Positions 58,922-64,000 of a DNA stretch of 64,000 nucleotides are shown one piece after another (the first letter of the stretch is position 1; each line of letters starts with the position of its first letter). Below the pieces are notes generated by a model. The model was not told the origin of the DNA. It worked only from the letters and a program-made list of their open reading frames with translations, and made no database searches. The position numbers were made by a program, and so were the translations under genes. The stretch is from Nodularia sphaerocarpa UHCC 0038 (lineage in GTDB: Bacteria > Cyanobacteriota > Cyanobacteriia > Cyanobacteriales > Nostocaceae), in NCBI RefSeq assembly GCF_022376295.1, contig NZ_CP060140.1, forward strand, positions 1,678,356-1,742,355, given 5' to 3'.

Positions 58922-59782
58922 TTAAGCTGACGTGATGCTGACGATTTTGCCACCCTGCTTATGAATTTGCTGGATCTTGTCAGAAAGTCGCTCGTAAGGT
59001 ACGATAAATGCTGTGCTACTCCGTCTGATACTGGGATAGCCTGAACCACGGATTGCTGTAACTTCGATGCGGTACACGCGATCGCCTACACCCACAGCAT
59101 TTCCTAAATTCTTCTTGGGAGCGACATCTGATGAAGCACGATAATTCCAGTTATCATTGCTTCCTGATGGTCCCACAATGGAAGAAGATTTATTACTTGC
59201 TAAATCCTGCGCTAAACGGGATTTAGTACCTTCTACTTGGGTGCGATCGCTATTGGCGTAACCCCGGTATAATCGAAACATCCGGGTAAAGCCGACAGTT
59301 TTTTGTCCTGGTTGGTTATCAAAACCACGATAATAAGGAACAATGCTGTCGCCGAAGTTATTTTGGTACTCTGGAGAATCAATATAAGAATCAATTTCCG
59401 CGTCGTACCCTTTATTCTGATACAAATCTAAGTGGTAAACCACTTCCGATTCATCATAAGGTGCGCGACCCAAAAGATGCTTATAGTTGAGTTCAATCAA
59501 CCGAGTTTGGAAACTGCTATAAAAAAACTTGTTTTTGTAAAGTTCTGATTTCGCAATGCTGCGGACAAACTCCCGCACTGATAAATTGCCATCTCGTAGG
59601 AGTGATTCGGCACTGACTAGACGTTCTGATGCCATCAAATAGTCGTTACCCAAAACTTGCCGATAAGCAGCGCGGATTACAAGCTCTACTTCATCTTTAC
59701 TAGCGTTTGGGCGCAGTTCAACTCGACGTGCATCGCTAAAAGGCTCTGTTCCGAGCCGAGATGCTGCTGTTGTAATTGCCAT
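58922..59782 (-). CDS. cpcC: phycocyanin-associated rod linker CpcC
   Basis: 286 aa: an N-terminal PBS linker domain (LVIRAAYRQVLGNDYLMASE, LIELNYKHLLGRAPYDESEV, NFGDSIVPYYRGFDNQPG) and a C-terminal CpcD-type domain (DRVYRIEVTAIRGSGYPSIR, FIVPYERLSDKIQQIHKQGG). It links phycocyanin hexamers within rods. Separated from cpcA by a 223-nt structured gap. Confidence 0.95.
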   Translation of the reverse strand: MAITTAASRLGTEPFSDARRVELRPNASKDEVELVIRAAYRQVLGNDYLMASERLVSAESLLRDGNLSVREFVRSIAKSELYKNKFFYSSFQTRLIELNYKHLLGRAPYDESEVVYHLDLYQNKGYDAEIDSYIDSPEYQNNFGDSIVPYYRGFDNQPGQKTVGFTRMFRLYRGYANSDRTQVEGTKSRLAQDLASNKSSSIVGPSGSNDNWNYRASSDVAPKKNLGNAVGVGDRVYRIEVTAIRGSGYPSIRRSSTAFIVPYERLSDKIQQIHKQGGKIVSITSA

Positions 59783-60005
59783 TTTTCTTCACCTATTTAT
59801 TTGCATTTCGGCGATTTATACCGAATGCTGATTTTACTCAAACTTTTATTTCTTTGCTAAATAAAAGTTTGCCCGGAGCGAGATTCAACTGCTAGATGAG
59901 CCAGAACGGTCTTTTTGTTTGACAAAACGAGCCACTCACTGGTGAACCCCAAAGGGTTGACTAACTCCATCCAGCACTTGCATCCTGATCCGGGCAAGAT
60001 ACTAT
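59783..60005 (-). promoter_or_regulatory. structured cpcA-cpcC intergenic region
   Basis: A perfect hairpin, 13-bp stem and 7-nt loop (59839-59871, CAAACTTTTATTT / AAATAAAAGTTTG), lies just 5' of cpcC. An outer pair TTGCCCGG (59869-59876) with CCGGGCAA (59990-59997) can close a structure of about 130 nt, with a small AACCC/GGGTT hairpin inside (59945-59958). This is where cpcBA messages are known to end or be processed, so abundant cpcBA mRNA and less linker mRNA are expected. Confidence 0.7.
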
Positions 60006-60497
60006 TTAGCTAAGAGCGTTGATAGCGTAGTTAAAGTAGGTGTCAGCTTCGTTTGCAGCTTGTCCACTCAAACCATGATTAGCTTTCATGTATTTGATAG
60101 CTTCAACGTACCAGCTAGGAGACAAGTCAAAGGAGCTGTTGATTTCAGACAAACCAGCAATCAAGAACTCATCCAAAGGACCAGTACCACCAGCAACTAA
60201 GCTGTAGGTAACGATGCGTAGGTAGTGACCAACGTCACGAGCGCACTTGGACTTACCACGGCTGTCAGCAGCGTACTGAGGTCCTGGTGTTTGGGTGGTG
60301 TATGGGAATTTTTGGTAAACAGCTTGGGTTGCACCATCAATCAACTTTTGAGCGTTGGTGGTCAAAGCACGAGCAGCTTCCATGCTAGCAATAGCACGTA
60401 CATAACGACCGTTAACTGCTTGCAGTTCGGTGTTACCTAAGAAACGTCCTTGGGTATCAGCAGATGCGATCGCTTCGGTAATTGGTGTTTTAACCAT
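60006..60497 (-). CDS. cpcA: phycocyanin alpha subunit CpcA
   Basis: 163 aa. A globin-like phycobiliprotein with the chromophore Cys in SKCARDVGHYLRIVTYSLVAG (Cys85 here counting Met, conventional Cys84) and the MVKTPITEAIASADTQGRFL start. One phycocyanobilin per subunit, attached by CpcE/F. The start has AGGAG in front; 78 nt after cpcB. Confidence 0.98.
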   Translation of the reverse strand: MVKTPITEAIASADTQGRFLGNTELQAVNGRYVRAIASMEAARALTTNAQKLIDGATQAVYQKFPYTTQTPGPQYAADSRGKSKCARDVGHYLRIVTYSLVAGGTGPLDEFLIAGLSEINSSFDLSPSWYVEAIKYMKANHGLSGQAANEADTYFNYAINALS

Positions 60498-60575
60498 TTC
60501 TAAAATCTCCTTGGTATTTCGTAAATTTTTGGTCTGATTACCTAAATATTTAGGTGTTGGACTTTGTTATTGATA

Positions 60576-61097
60576 TTAAGCAACAGCAGCAGCAGCACGG
60601 TCAAAGTAGCTAGCTACTTCAGACATCAATTGGCTGCAATCGCCCTTGGTGATGCCGTTAGGATCGTTAGCTAGACCAACAGCAGCGTCTTTCATTTTTT
60701 GAACGCCCACAGCTACAGAAGATCCAGGAGTTCCTAGAGCTTGGTAGGTTTCGCGCAAGCCGTTCAAGCAGCGATCATCAAGAACACTAGCATCACCAGC
60801 CAAGATAGCGTAGGTAACGTAACGCAAGATGATTTCCATGTCGCGCAAGCAAGCAGCCATACGACGGTTTGTGTAAGCGTTACCACCAGGAGCAATCAAT
60901 TGGGGTTGTTCTTCAAACAAAGAACGAGCCGCGTTGGTCACAATAGCTGAAGCGTTGCTGGTGATGCGGTTAACAACATCTAAACGCTTGTTGCCTTCTT
61001 TAACAACGTTGGTTAAAGCGTCTAGTTGCTCGTTGCTTAAAAACTCGCCTCTGGAGTCAGCTTGAGAAACTACCTTGGTGAATACATCTAATGTCAT
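60576..61097 (-). CDS. cpcB: phycocyanin beta subunit CpcB
   Basis: 173 aa from ATG 61097 (MTLDVFTKVVSQADSRGEFL), preceded by AGGAG; the frame is open 43 more codons upstream but that part is not protein-like. Chromophore cysteines: C83 in RRMAACLRDMEIILRYV and C154 in GITKGDCSQL; N73 in GGNAYTN is the residue methylated in this family. First gene of the operon. Two phycocyanobilins per subunit. Confidence 0.98.
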   Translation of the reverse strand: MTLDVFTKVVSQADSRGEFLSNEQLDALTNVVKEGNKRLDVVNRITSNASAIVTNAARSLFEEQPQLIAPGGNAYTNRRMAACLRDMEIILRYVTYAILAGDASVLDDRCLNGLRETYQALGTPGSSVAVGVQKMKDAAVGLANDPNGITKGDCSQLMSEVASYFDRAAAAVA

Positions 61098-61798
61098 GGA
61101 CTTTAATCTCCTAATTTGTGAGATGTCTAGATTAAAACTAGCAATGTTTATGGTTAAAAACAGACTGGGGATCAAACCGCTTCTCACCTTAGTCTCATAA
61201 TTCCCTGTCACCAGATGAAAGAGCAATTATGAGAACGTGGGGTATTTTTATGAGAAATCGGCAAACTTGATTAAATGGATGCCTTGTTTGACTTCTGTCT
61301 GTCATTTAACCCCTTCAGCTTATGTTTATACAATGCCATAGATCCTTTATTCGTTACAAATTATGAATAAATAAGATGACCGACTAAGAACCACCTCAAA
61401 TCCTTTACATACAAGGACTTTGCCTGAGAAAACGCCGGAAATCGAGTAACATTACTTCACATTTGTTAAATATTGCCGGAAAATTTCTGAGTTTTAGATT
61501 TTATTAATTTTTCCAGAAGTATTGCAAATACAAGACATTACAGTTTTTATGAGTATTTTTCGTTAGTGTAGTTTTTATTAAAAGATGTTAAAATCGTAGG
61601 TTATGATCTTGCTGTAAATGGTTAGTAATTGATCTTTCTACCGCAAAAAAGCCCAAAAAACTTTACAAATCTAAATATGGGGGAATAGGGAGGAGGAAAA
61701 TCCCACCTATTTCTATTTGTCCTCTACCCCTTATTGCTTAATCCGTGAGCAATGCTAGTAATTGACGCATCTATCTTAAGGATGATATGTTCATAACT
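61098..61798 (-). promoter_or_regulatory. cpc operon upstream region
   Basis: About 700 bases between rluD-type gene and cpcB. It must hold the strong cpc promoter, but I could not fix the hexamers. TTATGAGA occurs twice (near 61226 and 61249). No pec genes lie here, unlike in Anabaena 7120 where pecBACEF precedes cpcB. No ORF of note. Confidence 0.55.
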
Positions 61799-62752
61799 TT
61801 AACTAGCAACTCGTCGCCGGAGAATTTCTAGCAAAGTTGTAAATGTTTGCGGAGGGGGAGCTGTCACTTCAATCAAATCCTCAGAAACTGGATGTTGCAA
61901 CTTTAATCGCCATGCGTGCAGTGCTTGACCATTTAATTTGACCCCCAGAGAATGAGCCGAACTATAAATGGGGTCGCCGACGATGGGATGACCGATTTTA
62001 GCGCTGTGGACACGAATTTGATGGGTGCGTCCTGTTTCTAATTGAAAGAGGATTAATGTCTGGTTTCCTAGTCTTTCGAGGATTTGCCAATGAGTTACCG
62101 CATTACGTCCGCCTTTTTCTATAGGGACTACTGCCATTTTTTTTCTATCTTGGGGATGACGACCAATGGGTTCGTCGATCATGCCACTTTCGGTTTTCGG
62201 CGCACCGTAAACTACACCTAAGTATTCTCGTCTTGCGGTTTTTGCTTGGAGTTGGGCTTGGAGGCTGTGATAGGCGATATCGGTTTTAGCAATGGCGATC
62301 GCCCCTGTTGTATCCTTATCCAAGCGATGCACAATCCCTGGACGCTGAACACCGCCAATTCCTGGGAGGTTGGGACAATGTGCTAACAAAGCATTGACCA
62401 AAGTCCCATCAGGATGACCGGGTGCGGGATGGACGACTAAACCAGCAGGTTTGTTGAGAATCAGTAAATGGTCGTCTTCATAGAGGATATCTAGAGGAAT
62501 ATCTTCGGCTTGTACTTCTAGGGGTTGAACTTCTGGGATTTCTAAGGTGATGCGATCGCCTGCTTTGACATTAATTTTTTTAGTTGTGCAGATTTGCTCA
62601 TTTAGGTGAACATTTCCCTGCTCAATTAATTGCTGGATGCGAGAACGAGATAAATCAGGTAAATTTTCGGAAAGATAGCGGTCAAGGCGTTCACCGGAGG
62701 TGTGAGCGAAGCTATCGCCTGTTTCTTCAACTTGTAAATTAAATGCGGTCAC
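61799..62752 (-). CDS. RluA/RluD family pseudouridine synthase
   Basis: 317 aa. An N-terminal S4 domain (ERLDRYLSENLPDLSRSRIQ, IEQGNVHLNEQ) and a catalytic domain with the signature VHRLDKDTTGAIAIAKTD (catalytic Asp), NKPAGLVVHPAPGHPDGTLV and GRTHQIRVHSAKIGHPIVGD. It isomerises uridines in 23S rRNA (as RluD) or tRNA. The probable start is GTG 62752. The last codons of a short upstream minus-strand frame (LTKWQALRALLQERGINLEQ) abut it, but that frame has no start codon. Confidence 0.92.
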   Translation of the reverse strand: MTAFNLQVEETGDSFAHTSGERLDRYLSENLPDLSRSRIQQLIEQGNVHLNEQICTTKKINVKAGDRITLEIPEVQPLEVQAEDIPLDILYEDDHLLILNKPAGLVVHPAPGHPDGTLVNALLAHCPNLPGIGGVQRPGIVHRLDKDTTGAIAIAKTDIAYHSLQAQLQAKTARREYLGVVYGAPKTESGMIDEPIGRHPQDRKKMAVVPIEKGGRNAVTHWQILERLGNQTLILFQLETGRTHQIRVHSAKIGHPIVGDPIYSSAHSLGVKLNGQALHAWRLKLQHPVSEDLIEVTAPPPQTFTTLLEILRRRVAS

Positions 62753-64000
62753 AATTGTTCTAAATTAATTCCTCTTTCTTGCAGTAAAGCACGGAGAGCT
62801 TGCCACTTTGTTAATTTTAACGAACTGCCGAAGAATAAAGGAATTTAACAAGGGCGAGAAAATAAACCAAAAATTTCCGGACTCAATTAGTATTGCGATC
62901 TAGAGTTTCCTAGTCTGCTAGCTAGGATATTATCTGTGTTTATCTGTGTTTATCTGTGTAGCCTACGGCAAGCCGCTAACGCGTCTATATCTGTGGTCGA
63001 ATAATTCTTGTAGTACCTATTGAGTTAGGTGGGAAACGCTATATGTAATTGAACACTGCCCATAATTACCACTGTTCTATGTGTTATCGATATTCATGTA
63101 ACATCATAATTATCAGTTTCTTTGGCAATACAGTGTAAGCACGGTAACTCTTGTCAAAGTTGAGTTTCCGGACAAAAATAGAGAAAAATGCTCCTAATTT
63201 TTATTCACGTTTCCTTTACTTATTCATCATAATATTTACAAGGTTTTTGATATTTTTAGCAAAAATTATAGTAACCTAAAAATTAGTCAACAAACTATTT
63301 GCGATTCTACCATTTAGCTAAAAACAGCTATTTAGCAAAGTATGTACTATACATCTGGGATCTAGGACTCAAAATGGCGCAGGGTGACTATTTATCACCA
63401 CACAACACTAGACATCTTTCCAATGCTTGTAAACTGAACTACCCCATTCATGAATGCAGGGGGTTCCAAATCGCCTTTGGCGACAATTTACTATTCTTGT
63501 TGTGCAAGGGATATTTTGCCTAAATTTTACTAGAGAAAAACTCTCCAATCTCAAACTTGTGTAAGACACTAACTAGCATCTACTTAGTCACTTTAAGGAC
63601 AGTCTATCCTAGTTAAGCCTCTCTTGAAGTGCTTATTACCTGCAATATCAATCTAGGAAATACGGAGAATAGCAATACTTTTGCTACTGATGGGCTAGAG
63701 CCAATAGTCTGTGTGCGGGACTTAAGTTACTGTAAAATTAGCCAAATTAACGAAATAACAAACAATCAAATTGATGTTTATATTATTATTTTCCGGTAAC
63801 CAGTGGGATTATTTGACTGTTTTCCCATAGCATAGCTAGGTTTACCACAGTAAATTGCCGTTTGATGAGCTATAGCTTAACAGATATTGGGAAATTAGGC
63901 GTTAGGGGTGAAGAATCTCTGTACTAACTCAAATCTTACCGCTATATTTAGCTCAACACTACTTTTGAAACTTTGCTTGTTAATTCCCAAAAGGTTATTC
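62753..64000. other. terminal region without a convincing gene
   Basis: About 1.25 kb. It holds the second copy of the MITE-like repeat (62901-63041). A short hairpin of the kind seen at insertion-sequence ends (ACCCCATTCATGAATGCAGGGGGT-like, written in two halves: ACCCCATTCAT and GAATGCAGGGGGT) starts near 63441. The 74-codon ORF at 63299-63523 covers that hairpin and has no good ribosome-binding site. No RNA gene recognised. Confidence 0.5.
62901..63041. repeat. MITE-like element, copy 2
   Basis: Shares 84 identical bases (62941-63024) with 10081-10164 and has an extra TATCTGTGTT unit at its left, where copy 1 has one fewer. The right end GGTGGGAAACGCTA matches the inverse of copy 1's left end. 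Non-coding. Confidence 0.8.

Noticed and set aside
61098..61226. 43-codon upstream extension of cpcB
   Set aside because: Known phycocyanin beta subunits begin MTLDVFTKVV, the AGGAG site precedes ATG 61097, and the extra residues are not conserved in character.
62753..62845. Minus-strand frame ending ...WQALRALLQERGINLEQL just before the rluD-type start
   Set aside because: Protein-like but only about 30 codons with an upstream stop and no ATG, GTG or TTG; perhaps a gene remnant, not a supportable gene.
63299..63523. 74-codon plus-strand ORF near the right end
   Set aside because: Covers a hairpin of insertion-end type, no good ribosome-binding site, no recognisable domain.
1..64000. CRISPR arrays, tRNA/rRNA genes, prophage
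   Set aside because: Tandem arrays present have 7-nt units without spacers, so they are not CRISPR; no cloverleaf, rRNA or phage structural genes were recognised by eye. A tRNAscan-SE or Infernal run would be decisive.

Overview
The window is chromosomal DNA of a filamentous, probably heterocyst-forming cyanobacterium (Nostocales). The evidence is a phycocyanin operon (cpcBACDEF plus three cpcG rod-core linkers), chlM, ccmP, psb34, a CruA-type lycopene cyclase, a fused thiO-thiG gene, many HIP1 octamers (gcgatcgc), and the short heptameric tandem repeats and palindromic repeats usual in Nostoc/Anabaena-type genomes. I cannot assign a species. Base composition and codon use look even throughout, and I see no prophage, plasmid origin, CRISPR array, tRNA or rRNA.

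Layout. 1-288: the N-terminal part of queC, cut by the left edge. 0.9-4.8 kb: a Gfo/Idh/MocA oxidoreductase, a DedA membrane protein, and a chromosomal two-gene actin-like ParM plus ribbon-helix-helix/coiled-coil ParR module without visible centromere repeats. 4.8-5.9 kb: a repeat-rich gap. 5.9-16.7 kb: an SDR, a membrane protein, a GH57 glycosidase, two related low-complexity LEA-like proteins separated by two MITE-like elements, a histidine kinase with a degenerate ATP lid, and a COG0701 permease/TIGR03943 partner/beta-propeller series. 17-26 kb: a coiled-coil protein, CruA, CimA, a 2Fe-2S ferredoxin and ThiO-ThiG. 26-36 kb: an IS200/IS605 relic, psb34 (59 codons), a TPR protein, ispH, an SGNH hydrolase, an ammonium transporter, purE and nagA. 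36-45 kb: a CPA2 antiporter, chlM, a pair of paralogous small membrane proteins, a DUF423 protein and bifunctional PutA. 44.3-50.9 kb: a tightly overlapping plus-strand run of Moco-fold lipoprotein, class III nucleotide cyclase, SDR, SDR, FMO-like flavoprotein and HD hydrolase. 51-52.4 kb: ccmP and a pentapeptide-repeat protein. 52.5-54.3 kb: a two-gene ATPase-HNH nuclease cassette resembling Septu (PtuAB) anti-phage defence. 54.4-61.1 kb: the cpc operon on the minus strand. 61.8-62.75 kb: an RluD-type pseudouridine synthase, then about 1.2 kb with no convincing gene.

The candidates most worth following up are the ParM/ParR-like pair, which may be a cytoskeletal rather than a plasmid-segregation system; the Septu-like ATPase-HNH pair; and the operon joining a Moco-fold lipoprotein to a nucleotide cyclase. 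At sequence scale the striking feature is how often heptamer repeats, MITEs and GC hairpins sit at gene borders. In a few cases they become coding: an in-frame hairpin repeat inside PutA, the tail of CimA, and the start region of ThiO-ThiG. All family assignments are from reading the sequence and remembered family knowledge; no database search was run.
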